From: an uncultured Ruminococcus sp.
Lineage (GTDB): Bacteria; Bacillota; Clostridia; Oscillospirales; Ruminococcaceae
Assembly: GCA_947589205.1 (NCBI GenBank)
Contig: CANQCJ010000067.1
Location: 1 to 10,202, forward strand
Direction: 5' to 3'
Length of the DNA stretch: 10,202 bases
Shown here: positions 1 through 7,500 of the stretch, one piece after another
Numbering within the stretch: the stretch's first letter is position 1
How the letters are laid out: each line of letters begins with the position of its first letter
Notes under the pieces: model-generated
What the model was told of the DNA's origin: nothing
Database searches by the model: none
The model's input: the letters and a program-made list of their open reading frames with translations, nothing else
Translations under genes and position numbers: made by a program

Positions 1-468
1 ATAAAGGGATCTCTCGACCTTGCCCTCAACGGCATACGCAGCAGCGTTCACGATCTGCATGATGATTCGATAGATCTGAAAAAAACGCTTTCGGAGCTTT
101 TGGATTCCGTCAGCGGCAGGTTCGCCTGTTCGCTCGAATACGACTGTCCGCCCGATATGCCCAAGGAAATAAAGCTGTCGTTTGTCGGGATAGTAAGAGA
201 AGCCGTCAGCAACGCCGCCAAGCACAGCAGCGGAGACAGTCTGACGGTCGCCGTCACGGAGTATCCCGGGTTTTACCGATTAGTTATTTTTGACAACGGC
301 AAAAATCAGCAGGTCGGGGAAATGAAAAGCTCGGACAATGTAAGCGGTATAGGATTGGAGAATATGCGGGAAAGAGTACGCGAGGCAGACGGGAACATTT
401 CTGTTTTGAGAATGAAGGCCGGGTTCAAGATCGTAATAAGCGTACCCAAAAAAGGAGATAAGGTATGA
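1..468 (+). CDS. Sensor histidine kinase, C-terminal part (5' end outside window)
   Basis: This is the last 155 codons of a NarL/LuxR-partner (HisKA_3-type) sensor kinase, which would phosphorylate the response regulator encoded next. The frame is open from base 1, so the true start is upstream; the TTG at 100 is internal. Visible residues 1-33 (including a VHDLHDD segment at 16-22) look like the end of the dimerisation helices, with the phosphoacceptor histidine probably upstream. The rest is a GHKL ATPase domain: N box REAVSNAAKHS with Asn about residue 71, D-N-G (G1 box) about 98-100, and GIGLENMRER (G2 box) at about 116-125. The protein ends in a short lysine-rich tail. The stop overlaps the next ATG by 4 nt (ATGA, 465-468), indicating translational coupling. 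The sensory and membrane part is not visible, so the signal is unknown. Confidence 0.9.
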   Translation: MKGSLDLALNGIRSSVHDLHDDSIDLKKTLSELLDSVSGRFACSLEYDCPPDMPKEIKLSFVGIVREAVSNAAKHSSGDSLTVAVTEYPGFYRLVIFDNGKNQQVGEMKSSDNVSGIGLENMRERVREADGNISVLRMKAGFKIVISVPKKGDKV

Positions 469-797
469 AAACAGTAATAATAGACGACGATGGATTTATC
501 GGCAGCTCGCTGAAAACTATAATAGAGGTGTCAGGCGGAGGAGAGATCGAGGTCTGCGCTGTCGGGAACAGCGGTACGCAGGCGCGGGAGCTTTACGAAA
601 AATATCACCCTGACGTTATGCTCATGGATATACGAATGTCGCCGGTGTCGGGGCTTGAAGCGGGGGAAATGCTGCTGAAAGCCGCGCCGGAGGTCAAGAT
701 ACTTTACCTTACGACCTTTTCCGACGACGAATACATTATCCGCGCTTTGAATATGGGAGCAAAGGGGGATATCCTAAAGCGCTCAAAGCCGTTATGA
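465..797 (+). CDS. Receiver domain half of the split response regulator
   Basis: This 110-aa product is a nearly complete CheY-like receiver domain. Acidic pocket residues D7-D9 (IIDDDGF), phosphoacceptor D55 (LMDIRM), the conserved Thr in LYLTTF and the beta-5 lysine in GDILK at the end are all present. The last five residues (RSKPL) are out-of-frame sequence after the deletion, so the final helix (alpha 5), used for dimerisation in this family, is lost. It is translated from an ATG that overlaps the kinase stop and has a good Shine-Dalgarno. If made, the protein could still accept phosphate from the kinase but would lack any DNA-binding output. It would then act, at most, as a phosphate sink; this last point is inference. 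Confidence 0.75.
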   Translation: MKTVIIDDDGFIGSSLKTIIEVSGGGEIEVCAVGNSGTQARELYEKYHPDVMLMDIRMSPVSGLEAGEMLLKAAPEVKILYLTTFSDDEYIIRALNMGAKGDILKRSKPL

Positions 798-1069
798 GCG
801 GTCAGAGCGTTTTCGGCGAACAGATAATGGATCGTCTGCCGGGTCTTATCGGCTCGGCGGCTAAGAGCGGATTCGATTACGCCGCCGCCGAAATATCTCC
901 CGCGGAGCTTGATATTATAAAGCTTGTCGCTAAGGGCATGAGCAACAAGGAGATAGCTTCACGGCTTTTTCTCAGCGAGGGTACGGTGAGAAATTATCTC
1001 AGCGATATTTTTATAAAGCTCGGTCTGCGCGACAGAACGCAGCTTGCGGTGTTCTACTATAACAACTAA
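794..1069 (+). CDS. LuxR-type DNA-binding half of the split response regulator
   Basis: This 91-aa product holds a GerE/LuxR helix-turn-helix at about residues 34-88: an ISPAELDIIKLVAKG helix, then the MSNKEIASRLFLSEGTVRNYLSDIFIKLG segment, which carries the turn and recognition helix, then a terminal helix ending RDRTQLAVFYY. The domain is typical of NarL-family output modules. Its ATG overlaps the receiver stop (ATGA, 794-797), but I see no Shine-Dalgarno upstream, and this Met (in AVMSGQSVFG) looks like an internal residue of the ancestral full-length regulator. It could be made by reinitiation or by a rare -1 frameshift upstream; otherwise it is not expressed. The gene ends just before a bidirectional terminator. 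Confidence 0.7.
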   Translation: MSGQSVFGEQIMDRLPGLIGSAAKSGFDYAAAEISPAELDIIKLVAKGMSNKEIASRLFLSEGTVRNYLSDIFIKLGLRDRTQLAVFYYNN

Positions 1070-1076
1070 AAATAAA

Positions 1077-1113
1077 AACGGCGGAAAGTAAGATGCTCTC
1101 CGCCGTTGTTTTT
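1077..1113. terminator. Bidirectional intrinsic terminator between the two-component operon and ileS
   Basis: A perfect 9-bp stem, AACGGCGGA (1077-1085) with TCCGCCGTT (1099-1107), is followed by GTTTTTT on the + strand. On the - strand it is preceded by the ileS stop (1113-1115) and followed by TTTTTATTTTT-like sequence. It can therefore terminate both convergent transcripts. Confidence 0.88.
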
Positions 1114-4100
1114 TAAACCTTAAGGACCGTTATAACAGCCTTTTCGCCGTTTATATCCCATTCCTTTCCGTTTTCGTCAAATTCATCGAGTATATCGTCA
1201 GCCAGCACGTCCGCGCTTATCGCTTCCTTGTTCTTTAACGCGATAGCCGCGACCCTTTCGCTTTTTCCTATCTTCACGATAACTCTGTCCGTTACCTCGA
1301 AGCCGGAATCCTTTCTCATGGTCTGCACCTTACTGATTATCTCACGGACAAAGCCCTCTTCTATAAGCTCCTCTGTCAGCGCGGTATCGAGAGAAACGGT
1401 GACAAGCCTGTCCGAAAGCGTGTAATAGCCTTCCTTTTGTACCGTCTCTATCAGCAGATCCTCTCTAAAGAGCGTTATCTCTCCGGTGGAAATGCTTATT
1501 TTCAGCATTCCTGAGCTGTCAAGCTCGTTCATCGCTTTTGTTCCGTCAAGCGAAGCGAGCGTGCTCTTTATCTCGCCGATGTATTTTCCAAACTTAGGTC
1601 CGAGAGTTTTCAGCTGCGGCTTGAAGCTGTAATCTACAAAGCCCGATGTATCCTCTACAAATTCCACGCGCTTTAAATTAAGCTCGTCGCGGATTATCTC
1701 GACGTACTTTTCCTCCAGCGCGCTCTGCGCCTTGACGTACATTACGTTAAGCGGCTGGCGGTTCTTGCGGTTTGAACCGTTTCTTGCCGAACGTCCGAGC
1801 ACTACTATATCGAGAGCCTCGCCCATCGCGCTTTCAAGCTCAGTATCTATAAGCGACATATCCGCCTTGGGATAATCGCAGAGGTGTATGCTTTCGGGAG
1901 CGTTTTTGTCGGCGTTTCTTACGATGTTCTGATAGATCTCCTCGGTGATGAACGGAACCATCGGCGCGGCGCACTTGCAAAGCTCCGTCAGCGCGGTGTA
2001 GAGGGTCATGTAGGCGTTTATCTTGTCCTCGCTCATGCCCTGCGCCCAGTATCTCTCGCGGCAGCGTCTTACATACCAGTTGGAAAGCTCGTCCACAAAA
2101 TCCTGCATGGCTTTGGCGGCTTCGGGTATGCGGTAATTCTCTAAATTCTCGTCCGCAAGCTTTATCATCGAATTGAGCCTTGAAAGCAGCCAGCGGTCCA
2201 TTACGCCGAGCTTAGACGGATCGAGCTTGTATTTCGTCGGGTCGAACTTGTCTATCTCGGCATAGAGCACATAGAACGCATAGGTGTTCCAGAGCGTGCC
2301 CATGAATTTGCGCTGACCCTCGGTAACTACCTTGTCGTGGAACTTGTTCGGCAGCCACGGCGCGGAATTGGTGTAGAAATACCAGCGGATAGCGTCCGCG
2401 CCGAATTTGTTCAGCGCGTCGAACGGGTCTACCGCGTTGCCCTTGGATTTCGACATCTTCTGACCGTTCTCGTCCTGAACAAGCCCTAAAACTATTACGT
2501 TCTTATACGGCGCTTTGTCGAACAGCAGCGTTGAGATCGCGAGCAGCGAATAGAACCAGCCTCTTGTCTGGTCTACCGCCTCGGAAATGAAATCGGCGGG
2601 GAACTGCTCTTCAAAAAGCTCTTTGTTTTCAAACGGATAATGGTGCTGTGCAAACGGCATCGAGCCGGAGTCGAACCAGCAGTCTATTACCTCGGGAACG
2701 CGCTTCATCTGCCTGCCGCATTCGGGGCATTTTATCGTTACAGCGTCTATATACGGACGGTGAAGCTCTATATCCTCCGGGCAATTGTCGCTCATCGCTT
2801 TCAGCTCCTCGATAGAGCCTACCGAATGGCGGCAGCCGCATTCGCATTCCCAGATGTTGAGCGGAGTGCCCCAATAGCGGTTGCGGGAAAGTCCCCAGTC
2901 CTGGACGTTTTTAAGCCAGTCGCCGAAGCGTCCCGAGCCTACGCTCTCGGGTATCCAGTTTATCGTCTCGTTGTTGGCGATAAGCCTGTCGCGCACGTCC
3001 GTCATTTTTATGAACCATGTGTCTCTTGCATAGTATATAAGCGGAGAACCGCAGCGCCAGCAGTGCGGATAGCTGTGCTCGAATACCGGCGCTGAGAACA
3101 GCAGTCCTCTTTCTCTCAGATCGTCGAGCACGAGAGGGTCGGCGTCCTTGCAGAACGTTCCCGCCCACTTTGTTTCCTTTGTCATCTGACCCTTTTGGTC
3201 GACGAGCTGAACGAACGGCAGGTCGTATTTCTTTCCGACCTTAGAGTCGTCCTCACCAAACGCCGGAGCTATGTGTACGATACCCGTTCCGTCTGTAAGC
3301 GTTACATATTCGTCGCAGACAACATACCAGCATTTGTTTTGCGGGGAAACAAAATCAAACAGCGGTTCGTATTCCTTATATTCAAGCTCTTTGCCCTTAA
3401 AGCGTTCCAGTATCTTGTATTCGCCCTTAATAACGCTCGATACGAGAGCTTCCGCCATGTAGTATATCGTTCCCTCGTTGTCTATTTTTACATAATCATA
3501 ATCGGGGTTTACGCAGAGCGCGACGTTCGAGGGCAGCGTCCACGGCGTTGTCGTCCACGCGAGGATATACGCGTCCTCGTCCTTTACCTTGAAGCGCACG
3601 ATCGCCGAGCGTTCCTTTACGTCCTTGTAGCCCTGCGCTACCTCGTGTGAAGAAAGCGGAGTTCCGCAGCGCGGACAATAGGGGACTATCTTGAAGCCCT
3701 TATACAGCAAGCCCTTTTCATAGATCTGCTTTAACGCCCACCATTCGGATTCTATAAAATCATTGTGGTAGGTTACATACGGGTCGTCCATGTCCGCCCA
3801 GAAGCCTACCATGCCCGAAAAGCTTTCCCACATTCCTTTGTATTTCCAGACCGATTCCTTGCACTTGTCTATAAACGGCTCGAGACCGTATTCCTCTATC
3901 TGCTCCTTGCCGTCAAGTCCGAGAAGCTTTTCTACTTCAAGCTCTACCGGCAGACCGTGAGTGTCCCAGCCGGCTTTTCTCGGTACTTTATAGCCCTTCA
4001 TCGCTCTGTAGCGCGGTATCATGTCCTTTATCGCGCGGGTCAGAACATGACCTATATGCGGCTTGCCGTTGGCGGTCGGCGGACCGTCATAGAATACATA

Positions 4101-4220
4101 CGACTCCCCCTCGCGCCTTGAGTCGATGCTTTTTTCAAATATGCTGTTCTCTCTCCAAAATTCCTCGACCTGCTTTTCGCGTTCGACGAAATTTAAGTTA
4201 GGGTCTACCTTTTGATACAT
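1113..4220 (-). CDS. ileS: Isoleucyl-tRNA synthetase, eukaryal-like type 2 (IleRS2)
   Basis: This cytoplasmic class Ia synthetase charges tRNA-Ile with isoleucine using ATP. It has 1035 aa from the ATG at 4220 (protein start MYQKVDPNLNFVE). Catalytic HIGH motif (PPTANGKPHIGH) is at residues 55-58 and KMSKS (GQKMSKSKGN) at 588-592; GWDTHGLPVE is at 84-93. The CP1 editing domain shows WTTTPWTLPSN (about 222-232) and GTGIVHIAPAFGEDD (311-325). Zn-type Cys pairs occur at CPRCG (182-186), CWRCG (387-391), CECGC (459-463) and CPECG (498-502). The anticodon-binding region starts about MDRWLLSRLN (674). The length above 1000 aa and absence of the C-terminal Cys4 zinc finger of type 1 enzymes identify type 2, common in Clostridia. 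An in-frame upstream ATG at 4313 lies inside the T-box and is not the start. Expression is controlled by the T-box and promoter upstream. Confidence 0.97.
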   Translation of the reverse strand: MYQKVDPNLNFVEREKQVEEFWRENSIFEKSIDSRREGESYVFYDGPPTANGKPHIGHVLTRAIKDMIPRYRAMKGYKVPRKAGWDTHGLPVELEVEKLLGLDGKEQIEEYGLEPFIDKCKESVWKYKGMWESFSGMVGFWADMDDPYVTYHNDFIESEWWALKQIYEKGLLYKGFKIVPYCPRCGTPLSSHEVAQGYKDVKERSAIVRFKVKDEDAYILAWTTTPWTLPSNVALCVNPDYDYVKIDNEGTIYYMAEALVSSVIKGEYKILERFKGKELEYKEYEPLFDFVSPQNKCWYVVCDEYVTLTDGTGIVHIAPAFGEDDSKVGKKYDLPFVQLVDQKGQMTKETKWAGTFCKDADPLVLDDLRERGLLFSAPVFEHSYPHCWRCGSPLIYYARDTWFIKMTDVRDRLIANNETINWIPESVGSGRFGDWLKNVQDWGLSRNRYWGTPLNIWECECGCRHSVGSIEELKAMSDNCPEDIELHRPYIDAVTIKCPECGRQMKRVPEVIDCWFDSGSMPFAQHHYPFENKELFEEQFPADFISEAVDQTRGWFYSLLAISTLLFDKAPYKNVIVLGLVQDENGQKMSKSKGNAVDPFDALNKFGADAIRWYFYTNSAPWLPNKFHDKVVTEGQRKFMGTLWNTYAFYVLYAEIDKFDPTKYKLDPSKLGVMDRWLLSRLNSMIKLADENLENYRIPEAAKAMQDFVDELSNWYVRRCRERYWAQGMSEDKINAYMTLYTALTELCKCAAPMVPFITEEIYQNIVRNADKNAPESIHLCDYPKADMSLIDTELESAMGEALDIVVLGRSARNGSNRKNRQPLNVMYVKAQSALEEKYVEIIRDELNLKRVEFVEDTSGFVDYSFKPQLKTLGPKFGKYIGEIKSTLASLDGTKAMNELDSSGMLKISISTGEITLFREDLLIETVQKEGYYTLSDRLVTVSLDTALTEELIEEGFVREIISKVQTMRKDSGFEVTDRVIVKIGKSERVAAIALKNKEAISADVLADDILDEFDENGKEWDINGEKAVITVLKV

Positions 4221-4227
4221 AATATCG

Positions 4228-4239
4228 ATCCTTTCCTTA
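4228..4239 (-). promoter_or_regulatory. ileS ribosome binding site
   Basis: On the - strand TAAGGAAAGGAT lies just upstream of the ATG at 4220, with AGGA 8 nt from it. It sits immediately after the T-box terminator, and this fixes 4220, not 4313, as the start of ileS. Confidence 0.85.
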
Positions 4240-4246
4240 TCATAAT

Positions 4247-4280
4247 AAAAAGAGCTTCCGCCCAAACAGGACGAAAGCTC
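4247..4280 (-). terminator. T-box intrinsic terminator
   Basis: On the - strand GAGCUUUCGUCC pairs over 12 bp with GGGCGGAAGCUC around a UGUUU loop and is followed by UUUUU (4251-4247). This is the usual T-box terminator form (UCGUCC...GGGCGGA). It is disrupted when uncharged tRNA-Ile stabilises the antiterminator. Confidence 0.93.
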
Positions 4281-4342
4281 GCTCTTTTCGCTTATAGACC
4301 ACCCATTTGACATACCGGCATATGCCTTTCCTGATAACGGGG

Positions 4343-4387
4343 AAAAACCGCCGCCGCCTATATGCCCGCACCGGGTGTTCGGCGGCG
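4343..4387 (-). other. Second terminator-like hairpin within the T-box leader
   Basis: CGCCGCCG (4387-4380) is the exact complement of CGGCGGCG (4356-4349). Next come one G and UUUUU (4347-4343), which gives a GC-only stem plus U-tract. The loop of about 23 nt contains a small inner CCG/CGG helix. The 5' arm overlaps the 3' strand of the Stem I base (UCGCC, 4388-4384), so this hairpin and the lower part of Stem I compete. It could be an extra termination point or a Stem II variant; function is inferred only. Confidence 0.4.
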
Positions 4388-4514
4388 AAGCTCGGAAGTG
4401 ATCTTCGGCACAGGCTTACTTGCACCGCGCTTTCACCGTCCGCGGCTCGCTAAGGCTTTCATTCCCATGCTTACTCTCTTCGTCATCGCCTTTAATTATA
4501 CAATAATATATAAT

Positions 4515-4543
4515 ATTGTAGCATATCCGTTTTTTATTGTCAA
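4515..4543 (-). promoter_or_regulatory. Sigma-70 (SigA) promoter of the ileS T-box transcript
   Basis: On the - strand a perfect -35 TTGACA (4543-4538) is separated by 17 nt from -10 TACAAT (4520-4515). Transcription should start near 4508, about 18 nt before Stem I. The -35 begins only 18 nt after the stop codon of the upstream surface-protein gene. Confidence 0.92.
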
Positions 4544-4561
4544 GGGCGTTTTGCTAATTTT

Positions 4562-7500
4562 TTATGAATTTTCCCCCGCGCGTTTTTTTCTGCGGTTCGT
4601 CAGCACCAGTAAAACTGCTCCCAGCATCATTACGACAGAACCTATTGCGATAATGCGGTATCTTCCGACCCCGCCCGCGCTCGGCAGCTCGACTGTCGTT
4701 GACGGGAAGTAGTTGATAAAGTCGGCAGATGTTCCGGGTTCGATTACACCGGAGAGGGTGTAGAGATATTTAGTCTCGCCTTCATCGTTTATCTCGGTTT
4801 TTGCTAACTCTTTACTGCCGTTCATTACCTTGTATTCGGGATTTTCTTCGGTTGTTACTTCGCTCACCTTGTATCCGGTAAATGAAGCACCTTCCGGTGG
4901 TTCTATGTTGTTAAAGACTATGGTTTGACCCTGCTTTAAATATACATCAGTGCGTATTGTTACTATATTTCCCCCAGAACCTGAATTTTGACCGTTATAT
5001 CCCAAATGGTTAGTGCTATAGTAGTCAGCATCAACGGTTACACCAACTTTATCATCGGCTTTTGTGTAAAGCGTTACATTTTTAAAAAAGCTTTCTTTCG
5101 CCGCTTTACTTTTATTAATTTCGTCATAAATATCAGTAAAAGTTGTGTCAAATTCACAAGTTACTTCAACTTTAAAACACCAAGTTATATCTAACTTGTC
5201 CGCTTCTTCCGTATTCTCCACCGTCTTACTAATTGACAGCGATTCATCGCCGTAGGTCAGCAGGATAACGCCGAGACGGTTGTCGATGTAGTCATCGCCC
5301 TCCTCATAGTCGCCCTTTTTGCCAACAGGCGCGGTCGTTTCTTTTTGCGTTCCGAGATAGAATGTAACGGTGCTCTTATCGGTATCTTCTTCTGCGACTG
5401 CCGGCGCGGCGAAGTCCATTATGTTATCATCGGTTATCTCGTTGCCGGTCGAACCTGCTCTTGTGTCGTTTATGCCGGTTATTACGTTCTTTTCAAAATA
5501 GTCTGTCTTGAACGCTGTCGGCGAGGTGTCGGCGGAGATCTTGGTGAAGTTCGATGAACCTGTACTTGTTACCGGTTTAGAATCTTTAGTGTATTCTATT
5601 ACATATGTGCCTATGGGGAGGTCGTAGGTGGGGTCTCCTGTTGAATTTCCGTCAGAATCTTTGACTTGTACGCCTTTATTAAAGTGATTATATTCCCCGG
5701 CATCATTAGTCGTTCCGGTTGATGTATAGCTTGCAAGATACGCGAATACGCTGTAGTATCTGTTATCGGAACGTGAACCTGCTGCGGGGATAGTGCTTTC
5801 GTCAAGCTTGAATTTGAGCGTGTATTTTTCTCCGGAAACGTCTGCGTCTTTTTTCTCTAATACTGTTGTATCAGTGAAATAGCGCGTTGCTTCAAGCTCG
5901 AATCCCTTAGCTTTATACTCTGTCTCAAATCCTGCCAGATCCGAACCTTTTACCCTTAGCTCGAGCGCAAGTCCGCCGCTGATTATGTCTTTAGTGTAGG
6001 TCGAACCGGCGCTGAGGGAGTTGTCCAATTCGTTCGGCTTTATCTCTGTTCCGTCACTTGTACCGTAGTTTACAGCGGTTTCAAGCTGTTCATTGCCTAC
6101 TACAGGTTTGTATTCGTTTTTATTGTATTCGGCATAAGTGTTGGGATATTGTGCTTTATTATCAGTATCTACAGTGGCTTGCAGGTTGTATTTGTAATCG
6201 CCATCGGTGATGAAAGCTTTGTCGCTGGTTTCACTCTCTGTCAGATAATCGTAACGGTTGGATTTGGCGAGTTTTTTATAGCGTACTTCAGAGCCAATAT
6301 CATCGTATTTTTCTGTATTGTTTACAAACTCATCATCTACAAAGTAGAATTTGTGACCCGAATTATAAAGACCGGCGATCTCCGTATCTTTAAACGGTAT
6401 AAACTTGACCGTCAGCGAGTAGGTCAGATTTTCGGTAGTTTGTATTACAAGCTCAGATGTGTTGTCTTTGACATAACCGGGAGAATGAATGCGCTCCCAC
6501 GAGTATTCGAGTATGCCGACAACGTCTTTTTGGTTAGTGTCATCTCCGGCGTTGTTTTGGGTGTTAATGCCCGGCAAGCCCCAATCATCGTCTGTACCCG
6601 TGCTTGGCAGATAGATGTAGGGTATCGCAAAGGAATTGTGAGTTTCCGTAGTGCCGGCAGAAGCAACATTTCCGTCCTTGTCCACCAAAAAGCCGAGCCA
6701 TTCATTCAGGAGAGCTTTCAATGTTTTACCCTCTGTGCTGCCCTTATAAACGCACTTAGCGTATCTTGCCAGATATTCCAGATAATAGGACGGAGTTACA
6801 TTATCCTCGAGGTCTTTCAAAAGCTGCGTCGGCGCAAGTCCCTCGCCCAGATACGACACGCCTTTCAGCGGGGTCGTCTTTAGCTTCAGCAAACGTACAT
6901 TAACTGTCGTCCTCGGGAAACCTTTTGACGGATGCTCATATCGCTTTGTGCCGTCATGTGAATCGTTTGCAACTACCGTATCTGTGGGAGAAACCAGTTG
7001 TCCGTATTTATCTAAAACAGGGTCGCCCTTTTGGTACACATCACGCGCACGGTCTATGCCGGACGAGGCTTGTAATACTGCGGTGTAACCGGTTTTGTCC
7101 GCAAGTGCCTCATATTCAGCCGGGGTCTTTATATCGGACTCATTAGTTTTATTAACATAAAGCACATCTTCGGGGTTGTAGACGTAGTTCATGTTCTCCG
7201 CGTTGCCGTTTGTGAGGATAGAGTTTCCGCCGATGAAGTCGTTTTTCGCCCTGACCGTTATCACCGACTGCCAGATGTCAAGCTTGTCCGGCTCATCGTC
7301 TACGTCGCTATCAACCGGCTTGGTGTAGCCCGGTATTACTTGGTCTACCCATGCGAGATAGTACATACCATTATCGCTGTCGTAATACAGCCGCGCTTTG
7401 CCGTTGACCGTGCCGTTTTTGGTCGCCTTGGGGGTGTATTCGTAGTAGGTTTCGCCGGCAGTATCGGTTTTCTCGAAGCTACCATCAATTTCTTCCGGTT

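Larger units (their letters stand above)
465..1069 (+). pseudogene. Response regulator (REC-LuxR/NarL type) broken by an internal deletion and frame change
   Basis: Read as one gene, this encodes a NarL/FixJ-type transcriptional regulator, receiver plus LuxR helix-turn-helix, partner of the kinase upstream. The frame that starts at 465 stops at 795-797, while the DNA-binding half continues in the frame of 794. In-frame residues PKALKAV just before the ATG at 794 are the usual continuation of the linker, so 794 is an internal Met of the ancestral protein rather than a real start. Family members usually have about 12 residues between the MGAKG and ALKAV motifs. Here only 11 nt separate them, consistent with loss of about 25 nt. 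The remainder of both domains is well conserved, so the break is recent or an assembly error. A Shine-Dalgarno (AAAGGAG, about 451-457) precedes the ATG at 465. Confidence 0.8.
4247..4508 (-). promoter_or_regulatory. T-box riboswitch (tRNA-Ile responsive) in the ileS leader
   Basis: This 5' leader senses uncharged tRNA-Ile and prevents termination before ileS. Stem I spans 4490-4384: its base is GGCGA with UCGCC, followed by a GA-rich kink-turn-like region. The specifier loop has AGAGAGUA on the 5' side and GAA on the 3' side (loop-E elements). Next is a 7-bp helix GCAUGGG/CCUGUGC, then a distal helix GCCGCG/CGCGGU around an 11-nt loop. The specifier codon is AUC at 4402-4400, three bases after the GAA, and it matches an Ile GAU anticodon and the ileS gene. 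The T-box bulge AAUGGGUGGU lies at 4307-4298. Its UGGU can pair with the ACCA end of tRNA-Ile, whose discriminator base is A. The element ends in the intrinsic terminator at 4280-4247. The region between Stem I and the antiterminator also holds a second hairpin. Confidence 0.93.

Noticed and set aside
100..468. TTG at 100 as the start of a 122-aa kinase fragment
   Set aside because: The frame is open to base 1 and codes kinase-like sequence upstream of the TTG, so the gene is truncated by the window edge.
2640..3650. Several 80-150 aa open frames on both strands within ileS
   Set aside because: They overlap a strongly conserved synthetase gene in other frames and show only back-translated composition.
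4221..4313. In-frame N-terminal extension of ileS starting at the ATG at 4313
   Set aside because: It lies within the T-box bulge and terminator. The family start MYQKVDPN at 4220 has a Shine-Dalgarno directly upstream.
4433..4468. Possible 11-codon leader peptide (MGMKALASRGR) on the - strand
   Set aside because: The same bases form the T-box Stem I helices. There are no isoleucine codons, so an attenuation peptide is not supported.
6149..6883. 244-aa open frame on the + strand
   Set aside because: It is antisense to the surface-protein gene, has no recognisable domain or ribosome binding site, and is one of many shadows in this region.
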